Source of the DNA: Gemmatimonadota bacterium
Lineage (GTDB): Bacteria > JAAXHH01
Assembly (NCBI GenBank): GCA_026705925.1
Contig: JAPOZT010000011.1
Coordinates: forward strand, 338,857-402,856
Length of the DNA stretch: 64,000 bases
Reading direction: 5' to 3'
A model generated the notes under the pieces. The model made no database searches. It was not told the origin of the DNA and worked only from the letters and a program-made list of their open reading frames with translations. Shown one piece after another: positions 40,840 through 48,145 of this stretch; position 1 is the stretch's first letter, and each line of letters opens with the position of its first letter. The translations under genes and the position numbers were made by a program.

Positions 40840-43783
40840 GAAGGCACGAGAATCTATCGAGCGGACAGTAGATAGAGCATTGAGTCTGATCGAGAGACAA
40901 ACCGACCGTCAGCATTTCTTCTCTCGACTAAAAAACCCTCATTGGATTCAGCCGCTATCCGAGCGTGACTGTTTCACGTCCCCCCCGGGTGTAAGACACC
41001 TGCCCGATGGTTTCGTGCAGTATCCTCCGTGGCCGGAGATGCAATACCTCAAGAATGTTACTGAGGAAGTGCCGGATGAAGTCGTCGACATAATATCTAA
41101 GCTCCCTCTGACCGATAATCCGAGAGTCTATGACGATATATTGGACATAGTCCTAATGCTCAAAGGTAAACAGTCCGTGAGGCTTAAGCCGAAAATGATC
41201 GAGTATGCCGAACTTCGGTACCATCTATTGCCTCACAAGTTTGCCGACCTAATAATCCATTGGACCGCTGAGAACGAAACACAAGCCGCACTGGAACTTG
41301 CAAAGATTCTCGTTCAGTTTCATCCCGACCCTCGGGCTGAAGAGAAGCGCAGGCGACAAGCGGAGAATAGTCAGGATGATATAATAGCGTCAATTGACTC
41401 ATTGCTTGAACCTTCCCCCCGTATCGATGATTGGAACTATCATAAAATCATGGATAAGGGAGTTCGTCAATTAGCGGCGAAAGAGCCGTATGATGTCGCC
41501 TTAATGCTGATAGAAGCTACAGCGAACATGGTTTTTCTGAGAATGCATCAGAACCAACTCGACAGCGGAACTGGCAGTGATGCTTCAGTGCTATGGTGTG
41601 CTAGGCTCGACGAACAAATCTCGGACAATATGGATTCAGAACAGGTCCTGGTACTTATAATGACCTACGCTTGTGAGACGGTATTTGAGTACGGGTCATG
41701 TGAAGAAATAGAAGTTTTAAACAACACTTTAACGGACCAACGGTGGGATATATTCGAGAGGCTGAGGCAACACCTATATGCTTTACATCCAAGAAAGCAG
41801 ACCAAACCGTGGATTCGGGATTTGATCGTAGACAGTGACAACTATGCAAAGGATTGGATTTATCCTTTTGAGTTTCAACGGATGATCAGAAGGTCCTGCG
41901 AGGATCTTGGCACAACATTGCTTACAGAGTCTGAACTCGCCGGTATTTTCGATTTGATCCTCAGCGATTCCGTGCTGAAGGCTCGTCGTAAACGTATGGG
42001 CGACCAGTATACTAAAGAGGGCTTTGAGCAGTGGAAACGCGAATTCTATCACTTACAATTACGACCGTTTGCTTCCGTACTCTTTGGTAAGTACACCGCC
42101 TACTTTAAGACGTTTGATAGTAACGAAGCAAAAGACAGTATAACAGATGAGACGTATTTCATCGATACTAAACCTAAGGCAAGATTTGGTGTCGAAACAC
42201 GCAGTCCGAAATCTCCCGATGAATTATCAAAGCTCTCGGACGAGGACTTACTGTGCTACATCAATGAATGGCAGGAAGAACATTCGGATAAGGACGACTG
42301 GTCAATTCAAGTTAACATACCTGCCTTAGCTAATGCGTTTCAGACCGTATTCAGCAAGGCAGTATTTCCTGACGAAAGCAGGTTGAGGTTCTGGTTACAG
42401 GAGAAACGAGACAGAATCAAACGCCCCATATACGTCCGATACATGATTAAGGCAATACACGCACAAGTCGAAGCCGGTGTATTTCAACCGCTCGATGGTT
42501 GGTTCGATTTCTGTACCTGGGCGGTTTCACGTTACCAGGAAAATGATACTCACAATGTGCAAGGCGATACTTCGCCGGATAACCCGAACTGGCTGCCTAC
42601 CAAGCAGGCTGTCGGCGAATTCGTGGAAGATAGTCTCAAGGAGGAAGCCAATGTACCGATTTCAAATCGCAAACAACTGGCGGAAGTTATAGAGTTGTTA
42701 TGTACGCACTCAGATAAGGAATTGGACAATGGTGTTCGTACATTACTGGATAGAGACGACCCTCTCACCGAGGCAATCAATCACACCCGAAGCCGTGCTT
42801 TGGAAACTCTAATCAAATTCGGATATTGGGTGCGTAAGCACGATCAGGAATCAGAATTGAATGAGGTCAAGCGTATCCTTGCGCAGCGTTTCAGGACAGG
42901 AGCGGAGTTTCCGCTAACGCTCCCCGAATACGCCATACTGGGTAGGAATTACCCACATATTTTCAATTTCGAAGAGACATGGGCGATCGCTCAAAAGTCA
43001 TGTTTCTTTCCTCAAGACGACATGCCGGCTTGGCGGGCTGCCTTTAGTAGTTTTCTCATCTTTACCAAACCCTACAAGGCGGTTTTTGAAACAGTTCGCG
43101 GTGAATTCTCAATTGCGTTGAAGAAGCTGGATTACATGGACCAAAAAGAACTACTCACCGGGAACGTGATTGCCAGTCTTGGTGAGCACTTATTCATGTA
43201 CCATATATGGAATATGTATCCACTGGCAGGAACGGATAGTCTGTTGGATCACTTCTATCAGAAAACCAACAAAAAGAGATGGTACTGGGGTAATTTGTTC
43301 GATCATGTGGGGCGGTTACTGCGAAACACCGGTAAGCAACTTGAAGAATCCTTGAGAAGCAAAGTGACGTCATTCTTCGAATGGCGTCTGAAAGCAGGAG
43401 AACCTTTGGAACTCCGCGAGTTTACCAACTGGTTGGACGCCGAGTGTCTAGAAGCCGACTGGCGATTAGACGCCTATTCGAGGATTCTGGATGTACCCGA
43501 AGTTTTGCACGTTGGGTCAGGTAAACGCCAAGAAGCCTATCTGCACACTAAGTCGTTGCGATCAATGCTCCCGGAGTACTTGGAACATGTTCTCTCATGC
43601 TTTGAAAAGATGATCCATGCCATGCCCGAAGACGGGCTGGCCTATATTCCGTCTGATGACGCGAAAGCGATTCTGAAAGCCGGTCGCAACCATGAAGACG
43701 GAATAATACGCCAGACAGCTGAACGCACCCGGGAATCGCTTCTCCAGCGCGGACAACTCGGATTTTTGGATTTGGATGATTGA
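40811..43783 (+). CDS. Unrecognised 990-residue alpha-helical (solenoid-like) defence protein
   Basis: Start ATG 40811 has AGGA 7 nt upstream inside the previous gene. The sequence is rich in amphipathic helices throughout, as in HEAT/TPR-like scaffolds. There is no Walker A, DExx, nuclease or transmembrane motif. The segment DPLTEAINHTRSRALETLIK (about 655-675) resembles a recurrent motif in C-terminal sensor regions of large STAND/Avs- or DUF4020-type defence proteins (recalled, unsearched). A charged segment at about 180-190 (AEEKRRRQAENSQDD) separates two helical halves. Translation is coupled to the 209-residue protein. A sensor or scaffold role is inference. Confidence 0.65.
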   Translation: MKFWNKLISKKARESIERTVDRALSLIERQTDRQHFFSRLKNPHWIQPLSERDCFTSPPGVRHLPDGFVQYPPWPEMQYLKNVTEEVPDEVVDIISKLPLTDNPRVYDDILDIVLMLKGKQSVRLKPKMIEYAELRYHLLPHKFADLIIHWTAENETQAALELAKILVQFHPDPRAEEKRRRQAENSQDDIIASIDSLLEPSPRIDDWNYHKIMDKGVRQLAAKEPYDVALMLIEATANMVFLRMHQNQLDSGTGSDASVLWCARLDEQISDNMDSEQVLVLIMTYACETVFEYGSCEEIEVLNNTLTDQRWDIFERLRQHLYALHPRKQTKPWIRDLIVDSDNYAKDWIYPFEFQRMIRRSCEDLGTTLLTESELAGIFDLILSDSVLKARRKRMGDQYTKEGFEQWKREFYHLQLRPFASVLFGKYTAYFKTFDSNEAKDSITDETYFIDTKPKARFGVETRSPKSPDELSKLSDEDLLCYINEWQEEHSDKDDWSIQVNIPALANAFQTVFSKAVFPDESRLRFWLQEKRDRIKRPIYVRYMIKAIHAQVEAGVFQPLDGWFDFCTWAVSRYQENDTHNVQGDTSPDNPNWLPTKQAVGEFVEDSLKEEANVPISNRKQLAEVIELLCTHSDKELDNGVRTLLDRDDPLTEAINHTRSRALETLIKFGYWVRKHDQESELNEVKRILAQRFRTGAEFPLTLPEYAILGRNYPHIFNFEETWAIAQKSCFFPQDDMPAWRAAFSSFLIFTKPYKAVFETVRGEFSIALKKLDYMDQKELLTGNVIASLGEHLFMYHIWNMYPLAGTDSLLDHFYQKTNKKRWYWGNLFDHVGRLLRNTGKQLEESLRSKVTSFFEWRLKAGEPLELREFTNWLDAECLEADWRLDAYSRILDVPEVLHVGSGKRQEAYLHTKSLRSMLPEYLEHVLSCFEKMIHAMPEDGLAYIPSDDAKAILKAGRNHEDGIIRQTAERTRESLLQRGQLGFLDLDD

Positions 43784-43955
43784 ACGTTGGCGCTGTGGAG
43801 GCCATTTCCTTTGTAATGGAAGATCGCCGGTAATAGGACACGAGGAGAGACCCTACTTGATCAATTTGTTTTAGGAAATACTCATTCTCCCAAGGACCCC
43901 TCCCATCTGAAACACTACTCCTCATTGGCAATCTGAGTCCGTATAGGACATTACG

Positions 43956-45839
43956 ATGTCGTTGATCTTCAATAGAAACGATCTACCTACACACCTATTC
44001 AGCGTTCCAGAATTGGATTTCAGCGGGGACCTCTTCGTTGATCGCCTCAGTGGTCTGTGGTTCCGGTTGGGAGCCGTGACTCTCAAACCACAACCCAATG
44101 ATCGAGGTGTTGAAGACCTTATTCAACGGCAGAGCATGCTCTTACCACCGGAAGGTTTTGCCGAGTTATACGATAGACTTGAGTCCGTAGGAGACGTGAT
44201 TCGCGATCTTGGCAAACCCGATAGTTTCTTACGACACGATGGAGATCGGAAAGAATATGCATATACGCCTTATCATCGATTTGAGATAAGCTCCACTCCA
44301 GTGACATGCGAACCGCTGGTGTTTATTCGCACGTTAAATTCGGTTGAAGAACTGTTCATCAATCCGGACTTGGAATTGTTTTTCGAACTGGAGGAGAAAA
44401 CCAACGACCTCTGGTGGGATGCCATACGTGGCGTCGAAGTCCTCAGACGAAGTACGATTGAGAATCTTCAGACTGTTGAAGTTCGGGTGAACTACTTGAA
44501 AAGGTATCTTCAACAACGACAGTTATCACTAATGGTCGGGCACTATCGCCATCTTCATCTACTCGACCCGGCATCCGATGCAATCGAGGCATATTTGAAA
44601 GAGGACGTTGAATTCGGGTCAAAAGATCAGGGTTCTAAGGCGATAGTCCAAAACTGGGGGCTTCAGCCAGAGTTTCTGGGGAAGGGACAGTTTTTGTCGA
44701 GGCGACTTCATCTTTGGTATGAGATCAAGCCGCCTGCAATAGATATTGACGATCCTTGGGCCGAGGAACCGCCTTTCGATCCTTACGAGTTTACACTGCC
44801 TACCTCAAACGGTCCAGTTGCTCCTGGTCGTTTTAGCCGCTATCGATACGGCGAAGGGGGAGAGTTCAAAGGAAGTTCTTGTGACTTCATGGATCGCGTT
44901 TACTTCAATCAGGAAGTGTTGTCGAAGTACGAGGGGTCTTCCGGGTGTAAGGTTTCTGACGAAGGTTCGGTATCGTGCCGTGACTATTGGAGTCTGTGGC
45001 GCAGTACGAGTAGAATTGGTAACGAATTGCTCTCGACTGCTATCGGTGACTTCGCAGAAGGTGTTCCTTTATTAGAGTGGCCCCACTGGAAGCAGTATGC
45101 GGTAGATCCGCCCTGCGTGGTAACAAGAGAGGTGATTGCCCAAGAAAAGACGATACCTAACGCAGTAAACGCTTTGGTCGATGAACTTGAATCGCTGAAT
45201 ACTATGTTTCAAAACTTTGCCAATACGGTGAATGTTGAACTCCTCTCCCCCTTATGGTGTGGTTCCGTTGAGAGCCCAGCTGGACGTCAACTCAAGTGGG
45301 TTTACCCCACGACCGCCGATGACGATGAGTTTCTGAAACGAGTCACGTTTCTGTCAACGTTCGTTATTGACGGTCTCACGCCAAAATCGCTACGGAGGGT
45401 GGTTAGAGCATGGGGTGAAGACCTTCATCGCGATCTGCAAAATCAATCGCTGGGTTCCCGGAAACTGTTGGAAAGAGTTTCGCTTATCGCTGTTCTGATT
45501 GAGAATCTTCAGCCGAACAACTCGGAGATATCCGAGTTGGTAAGATTAGTAGAAGGCCAACCCCTTGACACAGTTGATACCGAATTGGAATGTGAACTCA
45601 GGGAAGCGTATTGCAAGACCCGAAAGATGCTGGCTTCGCTTGCATTCCTCTATGATCTACGCACGCATGGCGGAATCGCTCACGCACCCGATAGCAGGAA
45701 GGTAGAAACCGTCGCGAGCAAACTCGGTCTTTCAACAAAAAACTGGCACCGAACCGATTATCTCAATCTCCTCAAAATCGTTACAGACAGCGTCAGTAAA
45801 ACCTATGACCAATTCTCGGCTGCCGTGCGAACTTTCTGA
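43956..45839 (+). CDS. 627-residue defence-island protein with HEPN-like C terminus
   Basis: ATG 43956 has AGGA 7 nt upstream. Residues 1-400 have no recognised domain (YRFEISSTPVTCEPLVFIRT, WEIKPPAIDID-like beta-rich segments). The C-terminal 200 residues are helical and end with FLYDLRTHGGIAHAPDSRKV. Arg569 and His576 are separated by six residues, fitting the R-x4-6-H motif of HEPN ribonucleases. An MNT nucleotidyltransferase follows after a short gap, as in HEPN-MNT pairs. The HEPN assignment rests on this motif and helical context only. It is separated by 172 bp from the preceding gene, same direction. Confidence 0.6.
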   Translation: MSLIFNRNDLPTHLFSVPELDFSGDLFVDRLSGLWFRLGAVTLKPQPNDRGVEDLIQRQSMLLPPEGFAELYDRLESVGDVIRDLGKPDSFLRHDGDRKEYAYTPYHRFEISSTPVTCEPLVFIRTLNSVEELFINPDLELFFELEEKTNDLWWDAIRGVEVLRRSTIENLQTVEVRVNYLKRYLQQRQLSLMVGHYRHLHLLDPASDAIEAYLKEDVEFGSKDQGSKAIVQNWGLQPEFLGKGQFLSRRLHLWYEIKPPAIDIDDPWAEEPPFDPYEFTLPTSNGPVAPGRFSRYRYGEGGEFKGSSCDFMDRVYFNQEVLSKYEGSSGCKVSDEGSVSCRDYWSLWRSTSRIGNELLSTAIGDFAEGVPLLEWPHWKQYAVDPPCVVTREVIAQEKTIPNAVNALVDELESLNTMFQNFANTVNVELLSPLWCGSVESPAGRQLKWVYPTTADDDEFLKRVTFLSTFVIDGLTPKSLRRVVRAWGEDLHRDLQNQSLGSRKLLERVSLIAVLIENLQPNNSEISELVRLVEGQPLDTVDTELECELREAYCKTRKMLASLAFLYDLRTHGGIAHAPDSRKVETVASKLGLSTKNWHRTDYLNLLKIVTDSVSKTYDQFSAAVRTF

Positions 45840-45865
45840 GTGTAGTTACTTTGATCGATTTTTCA

Positions 45866-46189
45866 ATGAACAACATCGTTACGCGCCTGCTGCCGCTTGA
45901 TCCATACCGGATCGTACTTTTCGGATCCCATGCGCTGAATAGAAACCGTCTGGAAAGTGATGTCGACCTTCTGGTCATCTTGGATTCCGAGATCATCGCG
46001 CAGACTTACGAAGAAAGAATGCACAGGAGAGTTGCAGTGAGACACTGCATCCCGGAGATCAATAAGGAGATCCCCATTGACCTTCTGGTCTATACCAAGG
46101 CCGAGTACGAATACCTTCTGCATCAAGGCGTCTCGTTTCTGAACGAAATAGAGAAATCGGGGAAAACTCTGTATGAAAAACGAGTTTAA
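45866..46189 (+). CDS. MNT-type minimal nucleotidyltransferase
   Basis: A 107-residue protein from ATG 45866 (TTG 45851 is an upstream alternative). It carries the exact minimal nucleotidyltransferase signature GSX10DXD in LFGSHALNRNRLESDVDLLV, and a third acidic residue in IDLLVY. MNT proteins act as antitoxins that AMPylate HEPN toxins (MntA/HepT, type VII). Here the preceding gene has a HEPN-like C terminus, 26 bp upstream, which fits a fused variant of that module. The next small gene overlaps by 17 bp. Confidence 0.82.
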   Translation: MNNIVTRLLPLDPYRIVLFGSHALNRNRLESDVDLLVILDSEIIAQTYEERMHRRVAVRHCIPEINKEIPIDLLVYTKAEYEYLLHQGVSFLNEIEKSGKTLYEKRV

Positions 46190-46334
46190 AGCGACTATCG
46201 AGAGGGACGACGGTTGGTACATCGCCTTCTGTGATGAAATACCCGGAGCAAACGGTCAGGGCCGGACCGCGGATGAAGCCCTTGATAGTCTGGACGAGGC
46301 CATCGCGCTATTGCTGGAAGATCGACGGAATTAG
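46173..46334 (+). CDS. HicB-like small protein, HicA partner missing
   Basis: A 53-residue protein (MKNEFKATIERDDGWYIAFC, then DEIPGANGQGRTADEALDSL). The pattern of two strands, a cis turn PGANGQG and helix TADEALDSLDEAIALLLED is the HicB/partial RNase H fold. HicB antitoxins usually pair with HicA upstream, but no HicA is present. The start overlaps the MNT gene by 17 bp, so it belongs to the same transcript. It lacks a DNA-binding C-terminal domain. It may be a remnant or a functional partner of the nucleotidyltransferase. Confidence 0.7.
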   Translation: MKNEFKATIERDDGWYIAFCDEIPGANGQGRTADEALDSLDEAIALLLEDRRN

Positions 46335-46417
46335 GGTATTCGAGGAACCATTCCGGAAGTGTACTGTTGGGTATGGTTCGCCGTTGATTCACTTTTAACA
46401 GCGCTTAAGAACCCCCG

Positions 46418-46738
46418 TCACAACTTCGGATCCGGATCCCGGGTATTCTCGCCGCCCGCTTGAATAAACAAGTAGTTCATCGTTGACGCGGCCTGGCGGA
46501 ACTTCATTGCCTCCTGGTACGCCGGATCGTTGTACCACGCCTCTGCATGCGCCCTGCTCGGGAACTCCAAAATCACCATCCGTCCGTCGTAATCCCTGCC
46601 CTCTACACAGGCGATTTCCTCGCCCCGCGTCAGGAACCTGCCCCCGTGCTTCTTGACGATGGGAGGGGTCCGGTCGGTGTACTTCCGGTAGGTCTCGGGG
46701 TCATGGACGGACATCATGGAGATGACATAAGCAGGCAT
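46418..46738 (-). CDS. DUF1330 domain-containing protein
   Basis: A 106-residue protein of the dimeric ferredoxin-like (DUF1330) family: MPAYVISMMSVHDPETYRKY, then HGGRFLTRGEE, then MVILEFPSRAHAEAWYNDPA and YQEAMKFRQAAS. Family function is unknown. It marks the return to GC-rich backbone after the island and is transcribed leftward, away from the substrate-binding-protein gene upstream. Confidence 0.88.
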   Translation of the reverse strand: MPAYVISMMSVHDPETYRKYTDRTPPIVKKHGGRFLTRGEEIACVEGRDYDGRMVILEFPSRAHAEAWYNDPAYQEAMKFRQAASTMNYLFIQAGGENTRDPDPKL

Positions 46739-46784
46739 TGTAGATGCTCCCCTGTCTGATTGACGATTCCTGGCAACGATAAAT

Positions 46785-48092
46785 TCAGCGCGTGAAGCAC
46801 AAAGACGCCTGGCTGACCTCCGGAGGATGTACGATGCGACTGACCAGGCCGCCCGCTCCGTCGTCCTGCCATTGGATCTGTATGCCCTTCAGGTCGCGCT
46901 GGGCGCCGGCCTGGGCGTCACCCAGCGGATAGACGCCAAAGGGTCCCAGGACGGTCTGTTTGGAGGTCGCGAATAAAAAGTCGCGGATCGACGCGCGGTC
47001 GATTTCCCCGGTGGGCGTGGCGGCCCGGTTGATGCCCTCCGCGAGGAGTTCCACAGCGCCGAATCCCGAGGTGGCCTGGTAGTCCGGCATCTTGTTGTAT
47101 GCCGCTTCGTATCGTCGAATGAAGGCATCGTTCGTGGCGATGTATCCCTCCGTGCGGATTGATGGATCCCAGGCCGCGTTGCCGATGACGCAACGCCCGG
47201 CCGCGCCCACCTCGCCTATGAAGGATGCTCCGCTCGCCAGGAGGAGGGACGTCAGGAGCGGTCTGTATTCCACGGCGGGCACGGCCCTTGCGAACGCGAT
47301 CGCGTCGTCGGAATACCCTCCGCCGATGAACAGATCGGCGCCAACATCCCGCGCCATGGCCGCCAGTGCCTCGTGATCCGCGCCGCCCGCCGCGTAGGCT
47401 TGTTCCATCACGAGGTCCAACCCCCAGGTCCGGGCCGCATCGCGAACACCCAGGGCCACCGCCGTGGGAAAGGCCGTATCCTCCCACACCAGGGCCACCG
47501 TGCGCGCGCCGGCCTGCGCGGCCAGTTCCACGGAACCTTCGAGATAAGTCGGGCCCGGATTCGACATCTGCACGCTCCACAACCGACCTCGATTCGCCCA
47601 GATCTCGGGAGCCGCTGCCGCCGCGGAAACGAGCGGGATGCCGGCCGGTTCCGTCACGCTGATCACAGGTTCGGTGATCCCGCTGCCGTAAGGGCCCAGA
47701 AAAGCGGTGATCGAATCCGAGGCGATCATCTCCAGGTAGAGGCGAACGCTCGCGTCCGCGTCGCTCCCATCGTCGTGAATCACCAACTGCACCTTCCGCC
47801 CGCCGATGCCGCCCTGCTCGTTCAGCATTTCGACCGCGAGCCGATATCCGCGGCTGACCTCCGACCCGGGCGTGCTTAGGCGACCGGTCTCCGCCACGGC
47901 CGTCCCGAGCACGATGGGTTTCGGTTCCGGCATCGGCGCCGGATCAGGTCCCGTCGGATCGTCGTTGCCGCACGCGGCCACCACCATTGCTATCGCGAGT
48001 GCGAGTGCCAGCGCCAGCAACGGCCCTTTCGCCAGCAACGGCCCCTTTGCCAGCAACGGCCCTATCGCTAATACACCAGGCCAACTATGCAT
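46785..48092 (-). CDS. ABC-type branched-chain amino-acid-like substrate-binding lipoprotein
   Basis: A 435-residue Peripla_BP_6 (LivJ-type) protein from ATG 48092 with GAGAGG upstream (the frame extends to a TTG at 48110). The signal peptide is abnormally built from repeats (GPLLAK three times), then ends with lipobox VVAACGND. The mature domain shows IVLGTAVAETGRLSTPGSEV, GYRLAVEMLNEQGGIGGRKV, ITAFLGPYGSGITEPVISV and FGAVELLAEGINRA, all typical. No permease or ATPase genes lie next to it, so it may act as an orphan sensor or share a distant transporter. The ligand is unknown. Confidence 0.88.
   Translation of the reverse strand: MHSWPGVLAIGPLLAKGPLLAKGPLLALALALAIAMVVAACGNDDPTGPDPAPMPEPKPIVLGTAVAETGRLSTPGSEVSRGYRLAVEMLNEQGGIGGRKVQLVIHDDGSDADASVRLYLEMIASDSITAFLGPYGSGITEPVISVTEPAGIPLVSAAAAAPEIWANRGRLWSVQMSNPGPTYLEGSVELAAQAGARTVALVWEDTAFPTAVALGVRDAARTWGLDLVMEQAYAAGGADHEALAAMARDVGADLFIGGGYSDDAIAFARAVPAVEYRPLLTSLLLASGASFIGEVGAAGRCVIGNAAWDPSIRTEGYIATNDAFIRRYEAAYNKMPDYQATSGFGAVELLAEGINRAATPTGEIDRASIRDFLFATSKQTVLGPFGVYPLGDAQAGAQRDLKGIQIQWQDDGAGGLVSRIVHPPEVSQASLCFTR
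48013..48066. repeat. 18-bp tandem triplication in a lipoprotein signal peptide
   Basis: GCCAGCAACGGCCCTTTC is repeated at 48013, 48031 and 48049 with one or two changes. Each unit encodes one KGPLLA block of the signal peptide, in frame. Confidence 0.9.
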
Positions 48093-48145
48093 CGTGATCG
48101 CGCCTCTCAAGACGTACTGTCCGGGGTATGGCGGCGTTTCAGATC

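Noticed and set aside
28205..45839. Canonical DISARM system
   Set aside because: Helicase and methyltransferase fit DrmD/DrmMI-like roles, but no DrmA helicase or DrmB (DUF1998) was seen.
36911..45839. BREX system
   Set aside because: The methyltransferase is PglX-like, but no PglZ phosphatase, BrxC ATPase or BrxL is present.
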